DNA from: Hormiphora californensis
Lineage: Eukaryota > Ctenophora > Tentaculata > Cydippida > Pleurobrachiidae
Assembly: GCA_020137815.1 (NCBI GenBank)
Contig: CM035360.1
Location: 1,184,577-1,248,576, forward strand
Length of the DNA: 64,000 bases
Direction: 5' to 3'
Shown: positions 32,803 to 43,171 of the stretch, piece after piece
Numbering within the stretch: position 1 is the first letter of the stretch
Layout: each line of letters starts with the position of its first letter
Made by a program: the position numbers and the translations under genes
The notes under the pieces: generated by a model
What the model was told of the DNA's origin: nothing
Databases searched by the model: none
Seen by the model: the letters and a program-made list of their open reading frames with translations, nothing else

Positions 32803-35751
32803 CTACCCAAATGCCTTTCCAAACAGATGCGTCTTCAGATCTCTTTTAAAACTGTTTAAGGATTCGGCAGATCTAAGTCTTCTTGGCAATTGGTTCCAAA
32901 ACTTCGGGCCGCATACACTGAAGGCACTTTCGTTTAGTTTATACCTAGCCCTTGGTGTCTCCAAGAGAAGGTTGTCGTCATCTTTTCTGAGACTCATAGA
33001 TTTCCTCCTTCTTTTTTGAATTCGGTCAGATAAGTAGCCAGGTGCAACACCGTTGACACATTTATACACCAGTACACATACTTTGAACTCAATTCTCTCA
33101 GCTACTGGGAGAAAGTGCAGTGCTTTTCTCAAGTTGGTAGTACCCCTCCATTTTCTCTGGCCATAAATGAACCTTGCAGCAGCATTCTGGATCTTTTGCA
33201 GTCTGTCTAAATTCTTCTTCGTAATACCAGTCAACAGGGAGTTACAGTAGTCCAACTTAGAGTGTATAAGGCTCGCCACAAGGGTAGTCTTTAGTTTCCT
33301 TGAAAGTTTACCTCCTACCCTCCATAGATTCACCAATGTAGCATTACAGGAGTTGACGATTCTGGTCACATGTTCATCAAAAGATAGCCTATCATCAAAA
33401 TACACTCCCAGATTCCTCACAGAAGTAGCAACAGGTAAAGGTTCAGCGCCCTCAACCAGCTGGAAAGAGTTTTGAGTATTGGAGTCTTTAGGCGATAATA
33501 TCAGGATCTCAGTTTTAGATGGATTGAGACGCAGGAAGCTCGCTGTTAGCCAAGACTGAATGTCCGTGGCACACTTTCGAAGTCTCTGTTCGGTCTCCAC
33601 AAAGTTCTCAGTCGAAAAAGCGGCGTATATCTGGGTATCATCAGCATAAAAATGAATATGTACACCATTCCTTAAGGCAATCGATTCCAGCTCTGCAGTG
33701 TAGCATATAAAAAGAATAGGGCCCAAAATAGAACCCTGAGGCACCCCGATACCAATTGCTGTAAGAGTCGACTTAACCTGCCCAACCGATACTGACGCAG
33801 TTCTCCCCGTGAGATAGCTCTCAAACCATGCTAAAGATGTACCTTTCACCCCATACAACTTCTTAAGTCGTTGCAGCAAGACAGAATGGTTAACAGTATC
33901 GAATGCAGCACTCATATCTAAGAGTAAAAGTGCAACCTTCGATTTATCGTCTGTTAGCATTAGTAGATCATCCAGAATGCGGAGAGTCGCCGTCTCACAG
34001 CTCTTGTTCGCACGGTAGGCAGACTGGTTTTTGGGCAGTAACGCATGGTCTTCAAGGTGCTTCACAAACTGATCTGCTGCACATCTCTCGATAAGTTTAC
34101 CAAGAAAAGGCAAGTTACTGACGGGTCTATAGTTACCAAGATCATCCGGATCTAGACCAGCTTTCTTGATGAGGGGTCGAATCAGAGCAGTCTTGAGTTC
34201 AGAAGGAAAGACCCCTGTGGTTAAGCTAGAGTTGACGATTTTAGAAAGGATAGGCAATAATTCAGCAAAGAGACTCCGCACATATGATGTGGGAAGAGGA
34301 TCCAACTCACAATGCTTTGTCCCCATGTCAAATAAAGTTGCTCGGAGTGTCTCATCAGAGATGCTTGTAAACTCGAAATCAGGCGGTGTGTTGGAATGTG
34401 TAGTGGGGTCTTGAAAGTGGGGCAAGTCTTGTCGTTCCTTATCCATCGCACTGTAGATCTTTTCGACCTTCCCTTTGAAAGCAGCCATAAAAGAATCAGC
34501 TAGATCCGTATGTGCTATGTTAGTAGGTACAACCGCTGGTTTCTGTCTACCCAAGAGATAGTTGGTGGTTTGCCATGTTCCCCGTGGATCATGCCGCTGT
34601 CCTTCCAGCTTCGCTGCAAAAAATCCTTCTCTCACACTCCGTAACACCCGCTCAGTCTCTTTGTCTTGTTCAGCAGAATCCTGGTACAAATTCAACAACT
34701 CCATTGGATCTGTTGATTTCCCCAATTTACCCCAGTACTTTCTTTCCTTTCTCCTTCGCATCCTCTTGGCTGATTGACATTTATCATAGTTCTGGTTATA
34801 CCATTGTTCATTTCTAGTTTTCACTCTTCTGGTTACATATGGTGCTCTCTTGTCCATGAATGATCGAGTTTCAGTGTTGAATAGCGCTACACAGTCATCT
34901 AAATCATCAGGTAGCTCCCCACACATATCCGATCCAAGTATGTCACTTCTTAGATCTTCTATATCGAAGTCTTTCATCATTCGACTAGTGACCGTCCTAT
35001 AGTCTGATGTGGAACTTATACCAGAAACTTCCAGGCAGAAGCTCACAAGGGAATGATCTGGTAAAGCCGGAGAACGATATACCTCAACATCACTTAAACC
35101 AATGTCTTCGTCTTTTCTTGTCAGTACCAGGTCTAGAGTTCCACCCCTGGTGTGAGTCGGGCCAACCACATGTTGTAACCAACCCTCTGAATCAATGATG
35201 TCCTTAAATCTCCTTGTAAAACTATCCGCCTCATCTTGGAACCTAACGTTAAAGTCTCCAAGGATCACAGGAACACCACCTTTCGATACGAATGAGGATA
35301 GATAGTCACTAAACTCAGTAAGGAATTGGGCATATTCATTCCCCGTTCTGTAGACAACTGAAAAGCGAAGTCCTACCCTTCCCTTTACAAATGCCTCGGT
35401 ACACTCAAATGAAGTAGATTTGATGTTATAAGTAGTAAACTTGATGTCATCCCGGAAAATGAAACCAACTCCTCCCCCTTTTTTCCCATTACGTCTCGCA
35501 GTATTAACCAATGTAAAGCCAAACTCTTTAAACTCTACAGCCAATGCCGATTCATCTTGATTGAGCCAGGTCTCTGTTAGTGCTAAGCAGGAAAGATTAT
35601 GCTGAACCATTAACTCGATAATGGAGTACACCTTATTCCTTAGCGAGAAGCAGTTTGCCAGACCAACCTTCAAAGTCCTGTTTTTCAGTAGTTGTCCTTT
35701 ATCGTTTCTTAGTTTTTGGAGTTCCTGAGTTTGAGGAGGTATACTGGACAA
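32803..35751 (-). CDS. LINE ORF2: APE endonuclease and reverse transcriptase
   Basis: About 982 codons. The AP-like endonuclease is N-terminal (LTETWL, GDFNV, THTRGGTLDLVL, LPDHSLV). The reverse transcriptase follows with RPLIKKAG, NYRPVSNLPFLGKLIE, LLLDMSAAFDTVNH, GVPQGSILGP and FYADDTQIY (catalytic YADD). The end has a conserved LINE C terminus, FKRDLKTHLFGK. No RNase H domain is obvious. The pattern fits the CR1/L2 branch. The open frame has no ATG before the endonuclease starts; the first Met is within the domain (after about 45 codons), so initiation must be non-AUG, by re-initiation after ORF1, or by -1 frameshifting. ORF2 overlaps the end of ORF1 by at least 43 bases. Both act in the retrotransposon's own copying. 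Confidence 0.92.
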   Translation of the reverse strand: MSSIPPQTQELQKLRNDKGQLLKNRTLKVGLANCFSLRNKVYSIIELMVQHNLSCLALTETWLNQDESALAVEFKEFGFTLVNTARRNGKKGGGVGFIFRDDIKFTTYNIKSTSFECTEAFVKGRVGLRFSVVYRTGNEYAQFLTEFSDYLSSFVSKGGVPVILGDFNVRFQDEADSFTRRFKDIIDSEGWLQHVVGPTHTRGGTLDLVLTRKDEDIGLSDVEVYRSPALPDHSLVSFCLEVSGISSTSDYRTVTSRMMKDFDIEDLRSDILGSDMCGELPDDLDDCVALFNTETRSFMDKRAPYVTRRVKTRNEQWYNQNYDKCQSAKRMRRRKERKYWGKLGKSTDPMELLNLYQDSAEQDKETERVLRSVREGFFAAKLEGQRHDPRGTWQTTNYLLGRQKPAVVPTNIAHTDLADSFMAAFKGKVEKIYSAMDKERQDLPHFQDPTTHSNTPPDFEFTSISDETLRATLFDMGTKHCELDPLPTSYVRSLFAELLPILSKIVNSSLTTGVFPSELKTALIRPLIKKAGLDPDDLGNYRPVSNLPFLGKLIERCAADQFVKHLEDHALLPKNQSAYRANKSCETATLRILDDLLMLTDDKSKVALLLLDMSAAFDTVNHSVLLQRLKKLYGVKGTSLAWFESYLTGRTASVSVGQVKSTLTAIGIGVPQGSILGPILFICYTAELESIALRNGVHIHFYADDTQIYAAFSTENFVETEQRLRKCATDIQSWLTASFLRLNPSKTEILILSPKDSNTQNSFQLVEGAEPLPVATSVRNLGVYFDDRLSFDEHVTRIVNSCNATLVNLWRVGGKLSRKLKTTLVASLIHSKLDYCNSLLTGITKKNLDRLQKIQNAAARFIYGQRKWRGTTNLRKALHFLPVAERIEFKVCVLVYKCVNGVAPGYLSDRIQKRRRKSMSLRKDDDNLLLETPRARYKLNESAFSVCGPKFWNQLPRRLRSAESLNSFKRDLKTHLFGKAFG

Positions 35752-36899
35752 TCCAAAGATCCCGCATTATGGTAATATGCTCTTCCTCGTAGTTGTGTAT
35801 CCCTCGATTTCATACAGTTAGCACAACAAACCCTCGACATGTCCGGACAGCGTCTGGTATCATGGGATCCGGCACAGAACTTGCAAGTATAACTTGTCTG
35901 TTCACATTCATTAGACTTATGACCATACCTTTGACATTTATAACACTGTGGGATATAATGACGGTCTTCAACCCTGCAGGAACTGTTTCCAATAAATACA
36001 CGTCCCTTACGTGTCAGCAAGTCCCTAATGTCGCATGACACTCTCACCCCCACTGGTGCAGTTTCCCTATTTCCGCTCTTACCTACATATACCACATCGA
36101 ACTTGTCACCCCTTTCAATCAAATCTCTCAGATCAGGGTTCTTTATCTTAACAGCCTCTGTGATCTTCGCATTCAGCTCATCCCGTACAGAAGCATCCCG
36201 TGCAGAAGCATTCCGTGCAGAAACCGCCGATGGCAAAGGAAAGTCTCTGATGGTTATTTTCGGGTGACGGACCGATTTGGTAACTTGTGCATTCTCTGGG
36301 ATAATTTCAGTCAATCGTTTTTCTGCAGAGGACAGAGTCTCTTCATCTGGAAGAGCTATGATAACACTCCCATCCTTCTCCTGTCTAAGGTACGTTAAAG
36401 GGGTCTTACTTAGGGCTTCCGAGGCACGATGAACAAAACCCTCTCCTCCATTCTTCACCACAATCTTACCAGTCGTTTGCTTTTTTGCTACATCTGCAAA
36501 AGAACCCCGCTCAGCCCCAACTCTATCCTCTAAACCACTCCCTTCCATACTATAATCGACCAGTTTGTCAGCTATCTTGCTGACCAGACAGTCAACTTTC
36601 AACCCACAAGCCGCAACAACCATTGATGCTATTCTCTCACAGGTCCCGTCATTTAGAACCACCCCTACAGCATCCGCCTCAGTAGGCGCCCCACCCTCAA
36701 CTGGACTACTAACCTCAGCTAAACAACAACCACCCTCAACACGACCATAGCATCCCTCGCACAACCAACACCAACCCCTTCCAGTACTCACATCTGTGTT
36801 GTCTGCGTCTTGTTCTTCTGCTTTGCACCCCAGGCAGGTACGTGTACCACCCCTCTTTGCTGCACCTCTTGTTACTGCTCCATCACGTGCTCCGGACAT
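35709..36899 (-). CDS. LINE ORF1: zinc-finger nucleic-acid-binding protein
   Basis: 396 codons from the ATG at 36899 (the frame stays open a little further upstream, to 36938, but without ATG). The N-terminal region has a Cys-rich module (CLGCKAEE, WCWLCEGC) resembling a PHD-type finger. The C-terminal region has CCHC knuckles (CYKCQRYGHKSNEC, CKFCAGSHDTRRC). Such ORF1 proteins bind the element's RNA. It ends in KLRNSKN at TAA. The final codons are CAAAAAC before TAA, and ORF2 continues in the -1 frame. Confidence 0.85.
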   Translation of the reverse strand: MSGARDGAVTRGAAKRGGTRTCLGCKAEEQDADNTDVSTGRGWCWLCEGCYGRVEGGCCLAEVSSPVEGGAPTEADAVGVVLNDGTCERIASMVVAACGLKVDCLVSKIADKLVDYSMEGSGLEDRVGAERGSFADVAKKQTTGKIVVKNGGEGFVHRASEALSKTPLTYLRQEKDGSVIIALPDEETLSSAEKRLTEIIPENAQVTKSVRHPKITIRDFPLPSAVSARNASARDASVRDELNAKITEAVKIKNPDLRDLIERGDKFDVVYVGKSGNRETAPVGVRVSCDIRDLLTRKGRVFIGNSSCRVEDRHYIPQCYKCQRYGHKSNECEQTSYTCKFCAGSHDTRRCPDMSRVCCANCMKSRDTQLRGRAYYHNAGSLDCPVYLLKLRNSKN

Positions 36900-36960
36900 T
36901 TCTACAGGGGGATTGAGGGGCACGAGGTACCACCTCAAATTAATTTGTTTAAAGTAGTGT

Positions 36961-37296
36961 TGAAAAGTTCAATATTAGGGCGGTAAATTTTATAATATTG
37001 TGCTAACGTCAGTTTTGCTAACGTCAGTTTGCCATCTGTGGAACAGAAGATCACGATTAGGCATACAAAAAAAACAGTGGTTTATTGGTCTATTTATTGG
37101 TTTATTGAAGATAAAGATTCAAGATTTATCTGGAGTGCTAATGTTAGATGGTAGTAAATTCAAATTCAAGTCAAAGAGATCTATCTTTTGAATAAGATAT
37201 TATGTGTGTGATACAAAGACCTGTTATACTATTCATTACTTTAATGCCTTGACAATGCTGATGCAATATCTTACCTTGACCTTGTACAATACCTCT

Positions 37297-37373
<77 letters not shown>

Positions 37374-37482
37374 TGATCCCTGTCTAAGTGATAGTGCACG
37401 TCTCTAGGTTTAGACAGCTGACAGTGGTTTCAATGCTCAGCACAAATACCCATACTTCTAGTTGGGTGATACCACACAGGCC

Positions 37483-37530
<48 letters not shown>

Positions 37531-38690
37531 ACACAAGTGCTCCAACATTCCTAGTTTTCTTTTTAAAGTTCTCTCATCCGTTCTCTCATTTGTCCTCTTT
37601 CTCTCACTGAGAGCCTCCTCTCTTAGATGATCTCGATTCTTAAGTAAGTTCTGTTTATCCTATTCAGATTCTACTTACAATTGTTGACAAACTTACAATG
37701 CAGTATTGTGATGTCACCGAATCAACAACTAACCAAATTTAATTGCACCGAATCAACATGTTGCAACTTACCAAATTACAAAATGCAAATTAATATACAA
37801 GTTCGAGGCTGTCACACCTTCATTGGCAGCTGGGTGAACATGTGTACTTGTATTTGTGTGAGTTACTTACTGGTAACAAGCTGTCATCGGACTAGCTCTG
37901 CAACAAAAAACTGGATAGATACATATATTTCAATCGAGATTTCCCGCAAGAAGAGCAGGGGAAGAAGCTATGAGGAAGAGGGGGACAATTTGTCGTGACA
38001 TGTTGACAAGATAGACAAAAAGCAGGAAAAACATACTAAATATAAGGAGATTACATAGTGGATCATGACTGTCCTAGAGTGGGTGTAGACAGCTAGGGAT
38101 CTAGCTAGACCAACCATGCCAACCAGTTAGGGACCTCACTTCGCGTTCGGCACTCGGCAGGATGAGTTCGCTCACTTTTGAAACCAGAATAGCATAGGTC
38201 AGCTGTAGTAAACAGGTCCATGATCTTGAGTATTGAAAGTGTATCTCAATCTAATTGTAGCTCTTTCCTATACAAAGTCGTACATGGTACGTTCTACAGG
38301 TCTAAAACTATAGGGGCCGGGGAAATATTGACCCTGCCTCGGGAGATCTATTCATTCGGGGCCCCGTAACCCGCTGCATCTTATCCTAGTAAAAATAGAA
38401 AACTCTCGTTTATCTTTCTCTACAATACCGCGTCACAAAACGCTAGCAGCTGGTTTACACGACACAGCTGCGCGAGGTAATGGAATTTATATATTGTCCT
38501 ACCTTTAACACACATTTCATTATTTATTATAAGCCATGAAGTTATATCATCGCTTCATGAAACCTGCGATTTAATTATTCAAATATCTACGAAATATTTA
38601 GGACAACAAACATGCATTTTTCATGAAAATATGTCCTGGGGAATGCTGCACACATGTGTCCTAATCCCACACATAATCTAGACTAGCTGC
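36961..38690. other. Simple-repeat-rich intergenic DNA
   Basis: Contains two adjacent copies of GCTAACGTCAGTTTTGC (about 37000-37032), CT microsatellites at 37292-37370 and 37480-37532, and no gene that I recognise. Confidence 0.5.
37292..37370. repeat. CT microsatellite
   Basis: (CT)n run of about 78 bp; another of about 50 bp lies at 37480-37532. Confidence 0.95.
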
Positions 38691-38817
38691 AGCAGATCTC
38701 TAAAATTGATCTTTTTGTCACAACGTGTCTCTTCTAATTATTCAGCTAGGTTACACGGCGTCATACACATTTTTATTTGGCATTTCTATCTGGGATTTCT
38801 ATTTGGAATTTCTATCT

Positions 38818-38972
38818 GGAAGAACCGCACGTGCAGATGCGCCGCGCCGCGGCTCAAATTCACGTGCGAGATTAAAGAGAGAGACGCACATTAACGTTGT
38901 ACGTTTGTCTCTCACTCTCTCTTGAAAACCCGCACGTGCAGATGCGCCGCGCCGCGGCTCAAATCCACGTGC
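38818..38972. repeat. Two copies of a GC-rich block
   Basis: CCGCACGTGCAGATGCGCCG followed by CGCCGCGGCTCAAAT occurs at 38826 and again at 38930, each ending in CACGTGCG. This is a direct duplication of about 50 bp separated by about 55 bp. Confidence 0.75.
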
Positions 38973-39447
38973 GTGTTATACAGATTCTGACAGAAAATAC
39001 GAGCACAAAATTCCATATAAAAATGTGTATGACGGACTGTTACAAGGCGGGGGAGTTGGGTATATGGGAGGAGAGAATATCAATACCTAAAGAATGTACG
39101 AATACGTGCGTCACTATGGCGACTGAGTGTCATATACTGGGCTATCAATATCATCTCTAAATACCCGAATACAGATGATGAGCCGCCACACTATAAGAGG
39201 CGCTTTATGACTGTGATCGTAATGATAATCATGATAATCATGAGTTATTGTGCATCTCAAATTACCGAATCACATGCCTTATCTCCTAGTTACTGGAGGG
39301 CAGACTATATGGAATGGGGCGATAAACCTATTGTTTAGCCTTGTTATTGCACTGTTATGCGGCAACGTACAAAAGATATCATTCGTCTGGAAAGGTCTCA
39401 ATACACTTATTGTTATAGGAGGACGGCGCACAAAGGACAAAACCAGA

Positions 39448-39462
39448 TTGAGAGAGAGAGGG

Positions 39463-39536
<74 letters not shown>
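39448..39536. repeat. GA microsatellite
   Basis: Pure (GA)n after a short imperfect start. Confidence 0.95.
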
Positions 39537-39538
<2 letters not shown>

Positions 39539-39794
39539 CCTGCTGCACTGCTGCACCAGGCTCCTGCGATTTCACGGGGATGGCACAGGGCCAATGCGGC
39601 AAAAGAAAACACCTTTTAAACAGCACGGAAAGTACACCAGAGAAGTTAAATAAACAAAATACTGTGTGCTGCAGCATTGCACAGACTTGAATTTAATTTC
39701 CAGGCGCTTTGGAGTAGCAAATTAATTTGACAAAGTTGACGGAGCTTGAGCTTCGTATTTTCGAAGGCCCTACGGTCTACAGCTATTATACAGG

Positions 39795-39990
39795 GGGAAA
39801 ACTGTTGTAACTGAACCTCAGATTCAGGTCACAGCTATTTAAATTACCTGATACCTGAGGTTTCAGGACTGTTCTTGGCTATTCCTTGAAACCTTAGGAA
39901 AAAGCCTTAACTGAGCCCTAGGACATCTCAGGTCTCAGTGGTAAATATAGCCATGACCTGAACCTGATTCAGGTACGACTGTTTCCCCTT
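39795..39990. repeat. Inverted-repeat element of the CCTCAGGTTCAGG family, copy 2
   Basis: Begins GGGGGAAAACTGTTGTAACTGAACCTCAG and ends CTGATTCAGGTACGACTGTTTCCCC, so the ends are inverted repeats. The middle has TCTCAGGTCTCAGTGG as in the copies at 12690 and 60366. Confidence 0.65.
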
Positions 39991-41689
39991 GCAATGTACA
40001 AGGTCAGAGTGTAGCAAGTTCACCACAGCTGTATATCTACTTCATCAAGATCACTAAATGCCTCGAGTGTAAATTACCGTAGCAATTTCAATGTAGTCTC
40101 TATAGTGATTATAATCATACCAATATGGTTCTAGGGAGCTATGTGATATATAGCAAGTATATAGGCATTTGTTTATCAAAAACTGAATAGTAAACACGGA
40201 CGCAGTTGCATATTTCGTTGAAATTGAATTGGTAAAATCAAAATAGTATGTATAGAAGCTGGATGGATGCCTCTAGGGAGAGTCGAGGGGGGACTTGGAA
40301 AAATGAAAAAGACTGCCGTCATGAGGTTTAGAATTAAAATACCACCGTGAAATGAGAAATGAGAAGTGCCGCCGCCGTCACACAAAGTTCGTTATCACAC
40401 TACTCTGCAGCTGTACCGTGATTTGTGATACACTACTTTGAGCCAGACTGATATAATACTGGGGAAATAGAGAGAGAGGGAAGAACAGAAGAGGAACAAG
40501 AGACGAAATGTGATTTTCAAAGGAATTTCTACTTTTCACTTCTCAATTCAATTTTAATGTTCTCTCTACATCACTTTCAGTCTCTCTCCTCCTCTCTGTT
40601 TTTAGTAAGATGATCCCGTTGTTACTCATGACTCAGATGAAAATAATGAACAACAGGAATGTGACAAAATAAAAAGGAAACATATTTACATAATAGGCAA
40701 TTAAATTATGTCTAGCATTTCAATATATAATTTGGAGAAATATATCAAGCTGTGAACTAAAAGTACAATTCTGAATTCTGGATCTATCGAAATTCAATTA
40801 TCATATCCCTAAACCGAACTGAGCGGCCCTATAACCCTAGCCTAAACTCATTCTAGAACCTACAGACTTATCAAATGCCATACTAAATTATTAAATTAGC
40901 CTAAAATTAAAGCATAATTTGTTGCAGACTTTCAGAATTGGCACACAATGCAATGAATAGTTTATAGCATTTATTCAGATTTCAGAACGCCTAGGGAGCT
41001 GCGAAAAGGAAACGACGTTTCTCTCAAATCACGTTTCTGAAACGTGATTTAAGAGAAACCTGCCTTTTCTGTCAGAGATAATGCAACTCACGCTCTTCTT
41101 GGGTGGATTATATTTTATCAAAAGGACATTGAAAGAGAATGAAATCTGAGTACCAATACAGCTGTCACGGCATTAAATCACATTGTGCTACAACTGATAA
41201 CACGTACTATTTTGGTATCGGGATGTGGAGGTTTTCGAATATATTGCTGCACTATAATAGATTTTGTGACACTCGTTTTATCAGGAAAGCGACCGACGCG
41301 AAGAGAACTCATTCTCAAATAATTAAAGAATCAGTTATATTGACTCAAACTGCGACTGTTGGGAAACCTATAGAAGCATGACAGTGTCACATTATCATAA
41401 TATGCCATTGTCATGCTTCCATAATCCATACCCCAATGGTATGGAAGCATGACAACGCAGCATATTGTTATATGTCAAATATTGACATTCAATGAATGCT
41501 ATTGACAGTCAATAATACAAATACCAAACTTCTAGAGAATTCTGAAGAATATTAGCAAGAGTCAATTTTGGTGACATGGAAACTGGTGTGAGATCGACGT
41601 CGCACGCCACTGACCCTGTCCCGATGGCACATACTCGAGAAAAGAATGGCAATGGTACCAAGAGTCAATTCTAGTAGCCGAGTAGCCGA

Positions 41690-41985
41690 GTAGAGAGTTG
41701 CAGCAGCTAGGTTCGATTTGTCTCGCGCCGCCAGACAAATCGAACCTAGGCTGCGTAGCGAACCTAGGCTGCGTAGCGGGCAAACTCAGCTCCGTAGGGA
41801 TCGTAGGGATCCTGGGGTCGTAGGGGATCGCCCTACGGGCGCGCGAACATGAGGGGCGCGACGTGCCCAAGTAGCCCAAGTAGCCGAGTAGAGAGTTGCA
41901 GCCTAGGTTCGATTTGTCTGGCTCCGGCCAGACACCGTTTTGGCTGTGTACTCGCCGGATCGGATCGGCGCCGCCAGACAGGAAT
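41690..41985. repeat. GC-rich hairpin cluster
   Basis: Repeats of GCAGCTAGGTTCGATTTGTC and CGAACCTAGGCTGCGTAG together with pieces of the GGCGCCGCCAGACA hairpin family and palindromic CCTACG/CGTAGG segments. It appears to be several small elements broken into one another. Confidence 0.55.
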
Positions 41986-43171
41986 TTAGGTTTAGAGTAC
42001 GCTATTTCACCTAAATGACCTATTCCTAATTACTTTTTAGCCCTAATCATATCCAGACTTGAAATTAATTTGGCTTTGTGTTTAGCTGCACTCAAGCAAC
42101 GCTGTCATGCAAATGAAATAGCTGCTACCGTATAGTAGCATGTTTGTGAGGAGATGTCTGTACCGGCCGGTTACTTTTTGTAAGTTGGTCCCTCTCGGAG
42201 TGTTTTAGAAATCAAAATAGTGGTCCATATTATGACATACATGTGAACCATGATATGCGTGTACTTTCAAGACAGCTGTGTAGTCGAGTAGCACGGTTAC
42301 TAGACGTGGGGCATTTAGAAACAAATTAGGGAACAAGAAGATAGAAATACTGACATGAAACTATAGAAGAATTTGGAAAGGAGATACCTTTATTCTCCTT
42401 TCAATTTCTCAAGAACTGAAGCAGAGAAAACAGACTCTCTACTGAAAGTGAAAATGAAATTGAAACCCTGCAAGAACTAACAATAGGTGTCAAAAACGTC
42501 TGGCGGACCTAAACTGTGACACAAGAAGAACTGCAGTAGTACCAATTCAAACTGAAACAAACCATGCAGAAATTGAAACAATAAAACATTCTCAGAAGTT
42601 TTTGAAACTGAGGGGACCGGGGCAGGCACTTCATACTACTGCAGGATGCATGCTATTGAGAGGTGTGCTGTTGCTGTCAGGGCCAGAATGCAGTGACTGA
42701 CATGAGGCCACCTGTTCCTACTGCACATGACAATACAACATTACAAAGTCACAACCTCCTTATAGGACAACTCTATTTTCTCTTGCCTGTCTCGGTGGCA
42801 ATAACATGCATGATATAGATTCTCTTTTCGGTCTTATCTATCAAGAGGCTTCTAGTTTCTACAGCACCCCTTGCAGAGCTTTTATCATGCACTGGCTGAC
42901 TACCAACCCTTGTTTTATATTAATACACTGATTAGTTTACCGTGGTACCACTAAAGCTGAACCTGCAGCAGTTGTACTAGGTTCAGTGTGGTTCTCAATT
43001 TGATTACCTTTCTTCGGAGAGATGATTGATGAAGTCTAGTCTAGTGAAGAATAGTCTAGTGAAGACGTACACTGCTGCATTAGGAATATCCATGTACGTA
43101 CAATTCGTTGATTTACAAGAAAAACAAGTTTCATAATTTTTAGTGAAGTTCAGTGAAATGGAATTTGAAAG

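Larger units (their letters stand above)
32340..36960 (-). mobile_element. Non-LTR retrotransposon, CR1/L2-like, two ORFs
   Basis: The element has a long ORF1 with zinc knuckles and an ORF2 with APE-type endonuclease and reverse transcriptase, both open, so it is a recent and possibly still mobile copy. The 3' part (to the left, 32434-32710) is a minisatellite of about 18-21 bp with core CACCACCACTTCACAGACTC, as is common at the 3' ends of this group. The 5' border is not sharp; it lies upstream of 36899. No target duplication was identified, so both outer limits are approximate. Confidence 0.85.
38973..43171. other. Intergenic DNA, repeats but no gene recognised
   Basis: Holds a GA microsatellite (39448-39536), an inverted-repeat element (39795-39990), a palindrome around AAACGTGATTT (41020-41060), repeats of ATGGAAGCATGAC (41370-41460) and GC-rich hairpin fragments (41690-41985). 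ORFs at 39250-39690 merely read the GA repeat. The last 500 bp presumably include the 3' UTR of the phosphagen kinase. Confidence 0.5.

Noticed and set aside
39250-39690. 146-codon ORF with an Arg-Glu run
   Set aside because: It simply translates a (GA)n microsatellite; the mirror ORF on the other strand has a Ser-Leu run.
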